Below are positions 1 through 7,341 of a stretch of DNA of 15,056 nt, piece after piece. The stretch's first letter is position 1. The number at the start of each line of letters is the position of its first letter. Source of the stretch: UBA11869 sp964544965 (GTDB lineage Bacteria > Pseudomonadota > Gammaproteobacteria > Eutrophobiales > Eutrophobiaceae); the NCBI GenBank assembly GCA_964544965.1, contig CAZJED010000035.1:1-15056 (forward strand), in the 5' to 3' direction. Both the position numbers and the translations under genes were made by a program. The notes below the pieces were generated by a model. It was not told the origin of the DNA and did not search any database. It saw nothing but the letters and a program-made list of their open reading frames with translations.

Positions 1-88
1 TTTTCTTGGCAACCTTCTTTTTGGTCTTAGCCTTTTTCTTGGCAACCTTCTTTTTGGTCTTAGCCTTTTTCTTGGCAACCTTCTTTTT
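1..88. repeat. 33-bp tandem repeat, about 2.7 exact copies visible
   Basis: Positions 1-33 and 34-66 are identical base for base, and 67-88 match the first 22 bases of the unit before it diverges into the protein's N-terminus. The period of 33 bp equals 11 codons, so copy-number change keeps the frame. The array continues past the left edge. Identity even at third codon positions suggests recent duplication or ongoing slippage or conversion, rather than old repeats kept only for protein composition. Confidence 0.93.
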
Positions 89-97
89 CTTAGGCAT
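1..97 (-). CDS. Lysine-rich histone H1-like protein, N-terminal part only (cut by window edge)
   Basis: The reading frame begins at an ATG (complement of 95-97) and runs leftward out of the window, giving 32 visible codons. It starts MPKKKK and then repeats an 11-residue unit, VAKKKAKTKKK; more than half of the residues are Lys and the rest are Ala, Val, Thr and Pro. This composition is typical of bacterial histone H1-like or AlgP-type C-terminal tails, which bind DNA non-specifically through charge. No folded domain is visible in the part present. GGGG lies about 8 nt before the ATG, and an extended -10 promoter sits upstream, so this looks like a true N-terminus rather than the tail of a larger protein. 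It lies downstream of cysZ on the same strand but probably has its own promoter. The role in nucleoid binding is inferred from composition alone; the total length and C-terminus are unknown. Confidence 0.72.
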   Translation of the reverse strand, partial: MPKKKKVAKKKAKTKKKVAKKKAKTKKKVAKK

Positions 98-131
98 TAG
101 CAAACCCCATTAACTAAAAAAACAGCGAGAC

Positions 132-160
132 TGTATACCAGAAACATAGGAAATGAGCAA
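132..160 (-). promoter_or_regulatory. Predicted sigma-70 promoter (extended -10) for the H1-like gene
   Basis: On the minus strand, TTGCTC (complement of 155-160) is followed after 17 nt by TATACA (complement of 132-137). The three bases before the -10 box are TGG, an extended -10 element. Transcription would start near 125, leaving a leader of about 27 nt before the ATG at 97. The -35 match is only TTG, so the call rests on spacing and the extended -10. Confidence 0.42.
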
Positions 161-195
161 CACGGTAATTTATTATTTTTTATTACTCTTTTATT

Positions 196-924
196 TTATT
201 GCACTGATTTTATTGATTCTGCATACATTTTTGTAGCACCAGCAACAGCAACTGGGATAATAATAAAATTTACAATAGGTATTATCGTAAATATTAATGT
301 TCCTACACCAAAACCATATACAAGTAGCCGATTCTTTGAATGCTTCATTCGTTGCTCGGCGAATTCAATATTATGATTACTCATTGGATAATCACAATAT
401 TCTAGAGCAATCATCCAGGCACCAAAAACAAACCAAACAAAGGGAGCAGCGATATTCACTAAAGGAATAAAAAATAAAAATATAAGAATAGGTACTCTGA
501 GGGAAAAATAGAGGATTTTGTGACACTCAGATTTAAAAGAATTAATAATTATCTTATATATTGACTGTTCCGTAGCGGTATCTGTTTTTCTTCCTGATAG
601 TTCAACTTCCACAGCGTGGGCTAACAAACTATTAAAAGGCGCGCTTATAAGATTTCCTACAATTGAAAAACAAAAGAAAATTAAGATAGATGCAGCTATA
701 AAAAAAAACACCCATATGATCCAATTTAACCATTCTAACCACTGCCACTGTGATTCAAGAGTAGAAATAACCCTATCAAGTTCACCATATGCATAAAAAA
801 TTAATAATAGAAATAATGATATATTTAGAAATAAAGGTGTTAGTGAATAAAAACGTATCTTAGGTTTAAGAATTAATGTAAATCCTGACAATAGATAAGC
901 GAACCCACATTTAAAATCATTCAT
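196..924 (-). CDS. cysZ: CysZ sulfate permease (EI24 family membrane protein)
   Basis: A 242-residue integral membrane protein, close to the usual CysZ length of about 250. CysZ carries sulfate across the inner membrane to feed cysteine synthesis. Hydrophobic stretches lie near residues 28-47, 67-90, 140-172 and 200-228, matching the family's membrane layout. The conserved cytoplasmic motif GAWMIALEYCDYP (168-180) followed by an N-H pair is the CysZ signature, and the N-terminal G-F-x-Y-L...G motif is also present. The ATG lies 3 nt after the queF stop with no visible Shine-Dalgarno site, so translation is probably coupled to queF. In E. coli cysZ sits beside zipA-ligA; here smc and queF lie between them, so the neighbourhood is conserved in a loosened form. 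No cys genes adjoin it. The family call is firm; transport specificity follows from the family. Confidence 0.92.
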   Translation of the reverse strand: MNDFKCGFAYLLSGFTLILKPKIRFYSLTPLFLNISLFLLLIFYAYGELDRVISTLESQWQWLEWLNWIIWVFFFIAASILIFFCFSIVGNLISAPFNSLLAHAVEVELSGRKTDTATEQSIYKIIINSFKSECHKILYFSLRVPILIFLFFIPLVNIAAPFVWFVFGAWMIALEYCDYPMSNHNIEFAEQRMKHSKNRLLVYGFGVGTLIFTIIPIVNFIIIPVAVAGATKMYAESIKSVQ

Positions 925-927
925 TTT

Positions 928-1314
928 TTAGTTATATTTATCGCCGTTTAGAGACCATCCATCCATAATATGTTCTACGGTTATAGTCGTATGAATTCCG
1001 CCACGAACATTAAAATCTGCAACAATATTTATATATCTTGGAGAAATTGTTGCCACTAAATCATTCAGGATTTTATTAGTAACAGCTTCGTGAAAAGCCC
1101 CTTGATCGCGGAATGACCAAATATAGAGCTTTAGCGATTTAAGTTCGACACACAAATTATCGGGTATATAGTCAATTTCCAATACGGCAAAATCAGGTTG
1201 CCCCGTTTTTGGACATAGACAACTAAATTCAGGTATTTCAAAATTTATTGTGTAATCACGATCTGCGTTTGGATTCGGGAATGTTTCTAGTAGCTTAATA
1301 GCACGATTTGGCAT
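928..1314 (-). CDS. queF: NADPH-dependent 7-cyano-7-deazaguanine reductase, type I QueF
   Basis: A 128-residue, single-domain (type I) QueF. It reduces the nitrile of preQ0 to the amine preQ1 with two NADPH, the last free-base step of queuosine synthesis before insertion into tRNA. The catalytic cysteine is Cys34 in FSCLCPKTGQPDFA (30-43), and Asp41 in the same motif is the expected proton donor. The family NADPH-binding motif is seen as ELKSLKLY (57-64), followed by the substrate-region residues F-R-D-Q-G-A-F-H-E (68-76). Many gammaproteobacteria, including E. coli, instead carry the two-domain type II enzyme of about 280 residues, so the short form is notable. It is first in a leftward pair with cysZ; the two have no known metabolic link. 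No other queuosine gene is in the window. The start ATG has only a weak AGAG upstream. Confidence 0.95.
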   Translation of the reverse strand: MPNRAIKLLETFPNPNADRDYTINFEIPEFSCLCPKTGQPDFAVLEIDYIPDNLCVELKSLKLYIWSFRDQGAFHEAVTNKILNDLVATISPRYINIVADFNVRGGIHTTITVEHIMDGWSLNGDKYN

Positions 1315-1513
1315 TTTATTTTTCTCTTTGTTTTTTAAGATATGAAACTATATTATAGCGGGCAAGCAGCGGACTAAATAAGATTTAAATTTTCATATTA
1401 ATATCAATTATAAAATATAATAAATATAATTATTTATAATAAATAATTAATGTAGTTTATTAATATTTTATAAGCTTGGACAGGGGGCTAGATCTCTAGT
1501 ATCGTACCGCACT
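1315..1513. other. AT-rich divergent intergenic region between queF and smc
   Basis: These 199 bp are the largest non-coding gap in the window. Apart from a GC-rich island at 1358-1372 and GGACAGGGGG at 1478-1487, they are almost pure A+T. There is an all-AT inverted repeat with 10-bp arms and a 3-nt centre at 1427-1449. A possible smc promoter, TTAATG (1447-1452), 16 nt, TATAAG (1469-1474), is weak. I see no RNA gene and no open frame worth calling. Confidence 0.6.
1352..1357 (-). promoter_or_regulatory. Probable -10 box for queF-cysZ
   Basis: The complement of 1352-1357 reads TATAAT, a perfect -10 hexamer. It sits 38 nt before the queF ATG, so transcription would start near 1345 with a leader of about 30 nt. 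No convincing -35 hexamer is visible at 16-18 nt; the spacer is unusually GC-rich (GCGGGCAAGCAGCGG at 1358-1372 on the plus strand) for this region. Activator help is possible but not shown. Confidence 0.4.
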
Positions 1514-4486
1514 ATGCGTCTATGCAACATAAAACTTTCTGGTTTTAAATCATTTGTAGACTCTACTAACCTTCTAATCCCCGGCAGCCTTGTTGGAATT
1601 GTAGGACCCAATGGCTGCGGAAAATCTAACATCATTGATGCGGTCACTTGGGTTATGGGTGAAAGCTCAGCAAAACATTTGAGAGGTGAATCGCTGACTG
1701 ATGTTATTTTCAGCGGTTCTAGCGCACGTCAACCGGTTGGTCAGGCATCAGTAGAATTAATTTTTGATAATTCTGAAAAGAAAATAGGCGGGCAATATGC
1801 AAGCTACAATGAGATATCGATTAAACGTCAAATAAACCGTGATTCTATTTCTACTTACTATTTAAATGGAACAAGATGTCGACGTCGGGATATAACGGCA
1901 ATTTTTCTTGGGACTGGTTTAGGCCCCCGAAGTTACGCGATTATCGAGCAAGGCATGATCTCAAGGTTAATCGAAGCGAAGCCTGAAGAATTAAGGGTGT
2001 TTATAGAAGAAGCAGCGGGCATTTCTAAATATCGTGAACGACGCAGAGAAACTGAAAATAGAATTAAGCATACCAAGGAAAATTTGGAGAGGTTGAACGA
2101 CCTTCGAAATGAGCTTGAAAAACAATTAAATCATTTGGATCGTCAGGCAAAAGGCGCTGAAAAATATAAAAAATTAAAAAATGAGTATCGCAGGCTTAGC
2201 TCAGAGTTACTCGCGTTAAATTGGCGCGATCTAAATCAGGAAATTAATACGTTAAAAGTTAATGCTTCTGAAAAAGAAAATGCTGTTGAATTAGTTCACA
2301 CAAAGATTCGTTCGAAAGAAAGTGAAATCGAAACCTTGCGCAGTAATTTAGTCAACGCAAATGAAAACTTTAATACAATGCAATCAAATTTTTATCAAGT
2401 TGGCAGTGACATATCTCAGCATGAACAAAGTTTACAGCATGAGCGTGAGAAAATTACTAACACTGAGGTTGAGCTAGTAAAGGCACGCGGTACATATGAC
2501 GACATTCAAAAACAACAGAAATTAGATCAAACTGAATATGAAAAACTTCATAAAGAATTAACAAAATTAGAACCAGAATTGAACGATCATAGAAATAACA
2601 GTAAACAAACACACGAACTTTTTACAACTAAACAAAATGATGTAAAAAAATATCGTACTAAAACAAGAGAGTTAATGACAGATTTAGATTCAATTCGACA
2701 AGATTTTCAGCGACTAAATGGCCAGCTTGCTTCACTTGAGACGTTAAGGAGCTCTGCAGTAGAAGAAAATCAGGAATTAAATGAGTGGTTAAAAAATAAT
2801 GATCTTGATAAAAAATCTCGTCTTTCCCAGTTAATTAAAATTGATTCTGACTGGCGATGCGCATTAGAGACTGTATTAAATTCTCGTCTACATCATCTTT
2901 GTATTGATGACGTTGAAAATTATTTAGACAAACTTGAAGATGCGCCCGGAAGTTTTGGCTTGATAAATTCATCTGAAACTCAAAATTTACAATTACCAAA
3001 AACTGGTAGCTTTCGCAGGCTTTTGGATGAAATTAAAACTAATGTACGAACACCTTTTTTCCTAGAAAATATATTTATTGCTAATTCATTAAAAGATGCT
3101 TTAAAGATGATGCCAAAACTTAATGGAGATGAAAGTATTGTTACAAAACAAGGCGTATGGCTAAATAAGGATTGGGTTGTTGTGAATAATATTTCTGATG
3201 AGAGTGAAAGTATATTATTTAGAGAAGAAGAGATCGAACGTCTTAAGGGAGAGATTGACGAAAGTAAAAAGAATATTAGATCTTATGAATCTGAATTAAG
3301 TGAAGCTGAAGAGCTTTTAGAAGAAAGTGAATTAATTTTAAACCAGCATCAATCATTATTGACAGAGCAACAAGATAGTATTTCTGCTCTCAGAGAAATT
3401 CTTGCATCAAAAAACTCAAGGCGTACATCATTCAATGAAGTGATCGAAAGAAATAATGCTCAATTAAATAACCTTAAAATGCGTATATCTGAATTTGAAC
3501 AAGGACTATCAAGTAAAAAAACGCCGGTAAAGGATATTAAAAGCAAAATAGATAGATTATTAAAAGATAAAATCCGCGCAGGAAATCAGTTAAAAGATGC
3601 ACGTACAAGTGTTGAATCAGTTGAGTCTAAAATAAGAGATTCTGAACAACAAAGGCATAAGTATGAGCAAGAATTAGAGGGTTTAAGAAATAACTTAGAG
3701 AAAGCGCGTCTTGACGTTAATAGTTGTCAGGTAAAAATTGAAACCGTTGAAGAGCAATTATCTCAATTAAAAGAGTCTGCAAAAGATCTAATTAGTTCAA
3801 TTGAGGAAGAAGCTAACAAGGAAGACTGGAAAAATAAGCTTGAAAGTGTAGATCGGAAAATTCAGCGTTTAGGCCCAATAAATCTTGCAGCTATTGATGA
3901 ATATAATCAAAATTCTGAAAGAAAAATATATCTTGATAACCAATATAAAGATTTAACAGATGCATTAAATACACTTGAAAATGCTATTCGTAAAATCGAT
4001 AAAGAATCACGCACAAGGTTTAAAGAAACATTTGATGAACTCAACCGAAATATTAAAGATATGTTTCCAAAATTATTCGGAGGAGGGCATGCATATCTAA
4101 AACTAATTGGCGAGGAGTTATTAAGTACGGGAGTCTCGATAATGGCTCAACCACCTGGAAAGAAAAATACTAATATTCATTTACTTTCTGGAGGTGAAAA
4201 AGCTTTAACAGCGGTTGCTTTAGTTTTTGGAATATTTAAATTAAATCCTGCGCCATTTTGTATATTAGACGAGGTCGATGCGCCTCTTGACGACCATAAT
4301 GTCAGTCGTTTTTGTGACTTAGTTAAATCAATGTCAAATGAGGTTCAATTTGTTTTCATTACTCATAATAAGATAACCATGGAGATAGCAACTCAACTTC
4401 TGGGCGTGACTATGCACGAAGCAGGTGTTTCACGTCTCGTTTCTGTGGATGTTGATGAAGCAGTTGAAATGGCTGAGACAGCTTGA
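1514..4486 (+). CDS. smc: Chromosome partition protein SMC, short-armed
   Basis: A 990-residue SMC ATPase, which folds and segregates the chromosome with ScpA and ScpB (not in this window). The N-terminal head has Walker A GPNGCGKS (31-38) and the Q-loop at Gln146. A coiled coil spans about 170-425, the hinge about 430-565, and a second coiled coil about 566-830. The C-terminal head has the signature LSGGEK (891-896), Walker B with D-loop ILDEVDAPLDD (917-927) and the switch His951 in FITHNK. The C-terminal head matches gammaproteobacterial SMC closely, and all catalytic motifs are intact. Typical SMCs are 1150-1190 residues; the roughly 180 missing residues seem to be shared between the two arms, so it looks shortened rather than broken. 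The ATG is the only start possible, because a stop lies upstream in frame at 1448, but it has no well-placed Shine-Dalgarno site. It is first in the smc-zipA-ligA order. Confidence 0.96.
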   Translation: MRLCNIKLSGFKSFVDSTNLLIPGSLVGIVGPNGCGKSNIIDAVTWVMGESSAKHLRGESLTDVIFSGSSARQPVGQASVELIFDNSEKKIGGQYASYNEISIKRQINRDSISTYYLNGTRCRRRDITAIFLGTGLGPRSYAIIEQGMISRLIEAKPEELRVFIEEAAGISKYRERRRETENRIKHTKENLERLNDLRNELEKQLNHLDRQAKGAEKYKKLKNEYRRLSSELLALNWRDLNQEINTLKVNASEKENAVELVHTKIRSKESEIETLRSNLVNANENFNTMQSNFYQVGSDISQHEQSLQHEREKITNTEVELVKARGTYDDIQKQQKLDQTEYEKLHKELTKLEPELNDHRNNSKQTHELFTTKQNDVKKYRTKTRELMTDLDSIRQDFQRLNGQLASLETLRSSAVEENQELNEWLKNNDLDKKSRLSQLIKIDSDWRCALETVLNSRLHHLCIDDVENYLDKLEDAPGSFGLINSSETQNLQLPKTGSFRRLLDEIKTNVRTPFFLENIFIANSLKDALKMMPKLNGDESIVTKQGVWLNKDWVVVNNISDESESILFREEEIERLKGEIDESKKNIRSYESELSEAEELLEESELILNQHQSLLTEQQDSISALREILASKNSRRTSFNEVIERNNAQLNNLKMRISEFEQGLSSKKTPVKDIKSKIDRLLKDKIRAGNQLKDARTSVESVESKIRDSEQQRHKYEQELEGLRNNLEKARLDVNSCQVKIETVEEQLSQLKESAKDLISSIEEEANKEDWKNKLESVDRKIQRLGPINLAAIDEYNQNSERKIYLDNQYKDLTDALNTLENAIRKIDKESRTRFKETFDELNRNIKDMFPKLFGGGHAYLKLIGEELLSTGVSIMAQPPGKKNTNIHLLSGGEKALTAVALVFGIFKLNPAPFCILDEVDAPLDDHNVSRFCDLVKSMSNEVQFVFITHNKITMEIATQLLGVTMHEAGVSRLVSVDVDEAVEMAETA

Positions 4487-4520
4487 TTATGATAATTTTT
4501 ATAGATTTTACATATCGGGC

Positions 4521-4532
4521 GTTTATATAAAC
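4521..4532. repeat. 12-bp perfect palindrome between smc and zipA
   Basis: GTTTATATAAAC at 4521-4532 equals its own reverse complement. It lies in the 90-bp gap 45 bp before the zipA start. It could be a dimeric operator site or simply an AT-rich coincidence; no adjacent convincing promoter was found. Confidence 0.35.
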
Positions 4533-4576
4533 CTTAATTATATTATCCATATTTTAGATCTAATACATAACAAAGG

Positions 4577-5326
4577 ATGAGTGATTTACGTTTAATATTA
4601 GTGATTATTGGATGTTTTATAGTCCTAGGGGTTTATTTATGGGAGGTTTTTCAAAAAAAACAAAGAGGAAAAAAAGCTGATATTCTGAATGCGGTTAATG
4701 AGACTCCCGATACACCAATTACACCAAATGCTGATTTCTCAGAGGAAGATTATAATAAAGCTATTAGCGATCTGACCGAATTATCTGCCCAATTACAAAA
4801 TAATAGTAAAGCTTCTGAACCGATTATTAATTTGAATAAGGAGGATTCAGGGGAAAATATTTTAACCCTTTACATTACAGCAAAAAAAGACACTCAGTTT
4901 AATGGTTTGGCAATTAAAAAAATATTAATTGATATTGGCATGGTGTACGGCGATATGAATATTTTCCATTACTACAAAAGAGATATAGTAAGCAATGATA
5001 ATAGCGAGAATAAGATCAAAGATAAGGGTGTCAATAAACCATTTTTTAGTATTGCAAATATGTATGAGCCAGGCACATTTTCAACTGAAATGGAAAAATT
5101 ACATACTAAAGGTATTGCAGCTTTTATGTATGATATTGATTCAGTTAATAGCTATAAAATTTTTGAAAGTGTATTTTTTGTAAATATTGAACGTATAGCA
5201 AAGCATCTTGATGGCGAAATAAGTACTTCTGATCAGAAACATCTTGATGCAACATCACTTAAATCTATTAGAGAAAAATTAAGATTATTTGCAATGAAAG
5301 ACTTTTTGAAGAATGGGTCTCAATGA
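4577..5326 (+). CDS. zipA: Cell division protein ZipA
   Basis: A 249-residue ZipA that anchors FtsZ filaments to the inner membrane and stabilises the early division ring. Residues 5-24 form the single N-terminal membrane segment, with a basic stretch after it (27-33, KKQRGKK). A short polar linker (about 34-92) replaces the longer Pro/Gln-rich linker of E. coli ZipA (328 residues). The FtsZ-binding domain runs from about 93 to 245 and shows the family motifs YGDMNIFHY (124-132), FFSIANMYEPGTF (156-168) and the C-terminal LRLF helix. The stop overlaps the ligA start (ATGA), so the two are translationally coupled. AAAGG abuts the ATG with no spacer, which is poor; GTG at 4601 is the only other in-frame start and would cut into the membrane segment, so ATG 4577 is kept. 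It lies 90 nt after smc. Confidence 0.94.
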   Translation: MSDLRLILVIIGCFIVLGVYLWEVFQKKQRGKKADILNAVNETPDTPITPNADFSEEDYNKAISDLTELSAQLQNNSKASEPIINLNKEDSGENILTLYITAKKDTQFNGLAIKKILIDIGMVYGDMNIFHYYKRDIVSNDNSENKIKDKGVNKPFFSIANMYEPGTFSTEMEKLHTKGIAAFMYDIDSVNSYKIFESVFFVNIERIAKHLDGEISTSDQKHLDATSLKSIREKLRLFAMKDFLKNGSQ

Positions 5327-7341
5327 ATCTAGAAAAAGCTAGAAAGGAAGCAGAAAAACTTCGAAAGATAATTTCCCAACATAACTATCAGTATTATGTA
5401 TTAGATGATCCCGAAATTGCTGATCATGATTATGATAAATTATTTAATAAATTAATTAAAATTGAAGAAGAATTTCCTAAAATAATCACGCCAAATTCTC
5501 CGACTCAAAGAGTTGGTGCAGAACCAATATCAGAATTTAAAGAAGTTAAACACGCCCTTCCTATGCTATCTTTAGCAAATGCTTTTGATAAAAATGAAAT
5601 GACTAGATTCTACGATCGTATTAAGGGTGAATTAGACGATAAAAATTTAGTGTTTAGTGGCGAAACAAAATTTGATGGGCTAGCTGTTAGTATTTTATAC
5701 ACAAAAAGTCATCTGAAGATAGCTTCTACGCGTGGTGATGGTTACATTGGAGAAGATGTAACGCAAAACATAAAGACAATATCGCAAATACCTTTAACTT
5801 TGATCGGCAAGAACATCCCTGAGAAGCTGGAAGTAAGGGGCGAAGTTTTTATTACACATAAAAATTTTTCAGATTTAAATAGAAAGCAAAAGAGAGAGAA
5901 TCAAAAGATCTTTGCAAACCCAAGGAATGCAGCCGCAGGAAGTTTACGACAACTTGATCCAAAGATAACATCAAAAAGACCTTTGTCTTTTTGTGCATAT
6001 GGGATTGGAGAATATAAAGGGAATTTAAAATTATCAGAGCACATACAAGTATTAAATCAACTTCGGCTTTGGGGGCTACCTATTTCTCCAGAATTTAAAA
6101 CACTAAATGGATTGGATATGTGCTTCGAATTTTACAAAAACATTTCTGATAAAAGATCGCAATTACCATATGACATAGATGGAGTTGTTTTTAAAATTAA
6201 TAAAATAAAACAGCAGAAAATTTTAGGATATGTGTCTAGATCACCCCGTTGGGCTATTGCATATAAGTTTTCTCCGCCAGAAGAAATAACTCAACTAATT
6301 GATATAGAAGTGCAAGTAGGGCGGACAGGGGTAATAACACCAGTCGCACGATTAACTCCAGTTATTGTTGCAGGAGTAAATATAACAAACGCAACATTAC
6401 ATAACCTTGACGAAATCAAGCGAAAGGATATCAAAATAGGGGATTGGGTTTATATTCGCCGAGCTGGAGATGTTATTCCCGAAGTAGTGCGTGTAATAAA
6501 GGAAAAACGTAAAAATACAAAAGACTTCAAAATGCCTTCGATTTGCCCAGTTTGTGGATCCGACATAAAAAAGCAAGAAGGTAAAGCAGCATTTGTTTGT
6601 ATGGGAGGATTATCTTGTTCTGCACAAAAAAATCAAGCTATCCTCCACTTTGCCTCACGTAAGGCAATGAATATTGACGGTCTTGGCGAAAAGATAGTCG
6701 CACAACTTACAGAAAAAAAATTAGTAAACAATATTTCTGATCTATTTTTATTAGAACAAAAGCAGCTAGCAACATTGGATAGAATGGGGGAAAAGTCAGC
6801 TAAAAATATTTTAGAGGCTTTAGATAAATGTCATTCTACTACGCTAGCAAAATTTATTTATGCCCTTGGGATTCCGGAAGTTGGGGAAACTACAGCACGT
6901 TCATTAGAAAGTAATTATCGTACACTTGAATGTATACAAAAATTATCAATCGATGAACTTGAAAGTGTTTCTGATATTGGCCCTGTTGTTGCCAAAAATA
7001 TCAAAAGTTTTTTTGAGCAAGAAAATAATTTGAATATTATAAAAAAATTAATATCACATGGAGTTAATTGGAATAACCAGAAAATAAAAAAGAAAAAAAC
7101 TTTTAATGGCTTATCTTTTGTGATTACAGGGTCTTTAGAGGCGATGACTCGAGACAAAACAAAAGAGATAGTAATTTCTTTAGGAGGTAAGGTTGCATCT
7201 AGCATATCAAAGAATACAGATTATCTTATATATGGTAGTAACTCTGGCAGTAAGTACGAGAAGGCAAATAAGTTAAATATAAAAATGATTAATGAAAAAT
7301 CATTTTTAAAAATGCTAAAAAAAGAAGGAGTTCGTTATTAG
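5323..7341 (+). CDS. ligA: NAD+-dependent DNA ligase LigA
   Basis: A 672-residue LigA, the full family length, which seals nicks in replication and repair using NAD+. The domains in order are: the Ia NAD-binding domain (1-60, with YYxLDxP at 24-30); the nucleotidyltransferase domain with catalytic Lys116 in TKFDG (115-119), the R-G-E motif (172-174) and YDIDGVVFKIN (283-293); and an OB fold (about 320-400). A zinc finger follows with Cys408, Cys411, Cys426 and Cys432, then helix-hairpin-helix repeats (about 445-580) and a BRCT domain (about 593-670) containing FVITGSL. All catalytic and zinc residues are present. It starts inside the zipA stop (4-nt overlap). Its last bases overlap the stop of the opposing diguanylate cyclase gene, leaving no room for a terminator of its own. 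Confidence 0.98.
   Translation: MNLEKARKEAEKLRKIISQHNYQYYVLDDPEIADHDYDKLFNKLIKIEEEFPKIITPNSPTQRVGAEPISEFKEVKHALPMLSLANAFDKNEMTRFYDRIKGELDDKNLVFSGETKFDGLAVSILYTKSHLKIASTRGDGYIGEDVTQNIKTISQIPLTLIGKNIPEKLEVRGEVFITHKNFSDLNRKQKRENQKIFANPRNAAAGSLRQLDPKITSKRPLSFCAYGIGEYKGNLKLSEHIQVLNQLRLWGLPISPEFKTLNGLDMCFEFYKNISDKRSQLPYDIDGVVFKINKIKQQKILGYVSRSPRWAIAYKFSPPEEITQLIDIEVQVGRTGVITPVARLTPVIVAGVNITNATLHNLDEIKRKDIKIGDWVYIRRAGDVIPEVVRVIKEKRKNTKDFKMPSICPVCGSDIKKQEGKAAFVCMGGLSCSAQKNQAILHFASRKAMNIDGLGEKIVAQLTEKKLVNNISDLFLLEQKQLATLDRMGEKSAKNILEALDKCHSTTLAKFIYALGIPEVGETTARSLESNYRTLECIQKLSIDELESVSDIGPVVAKNIKSFFEQENNLNIIKKLISHGVNWNNQKIKKKKTFNGLSFVITGSLEAMTRDKTKEIVISLGGKVASSISKNTDYLIYGSNSGSKYEKANKLNIKMINEKSFLKMLKKEGVRY
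7280..7308 (-). terminator. Possible terminator hairpin for the nadB-cyclase transcript, inside ligA
   Basis: An inverted repeat with 11-bp arms (7280-7290 and 7298-7308) and a 7-nt loop lies about 30 nt past the stop of the minus-strand cyclase gene. Read leftward, the stem ends in TTTTT followed by ATATTT, giving a U-rich tail. The stem has only one G-C pair, so it is weak, and it lies within the last 21 codons of ligA on the other strand. Confidence 0.35.

Noticed and set aside
1..88. Repeats at the left edge considered as a CRISPR array
   Set aside because: The copies are directly adjacent with no spacers, and the 33-bp period is in frame with a lysine-rich coding sequence.
124..136. ACAG-CTGT hairpin followed by a T-run on the minus strand, considered as a terminator for cysZ
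   Set aside because: The stem is only 4 bp and overlaps the predicted promoter and leader of the H1-like gene; too weak to call.
6915..7205. Minus-strand open frame of 96 codons inside ligA
   Set aside because: It lies wholly opposite the conserved helix-hairpin-helix and BRCT coding region; its low-complexity hydrophobic product is typical of a shadow frame.
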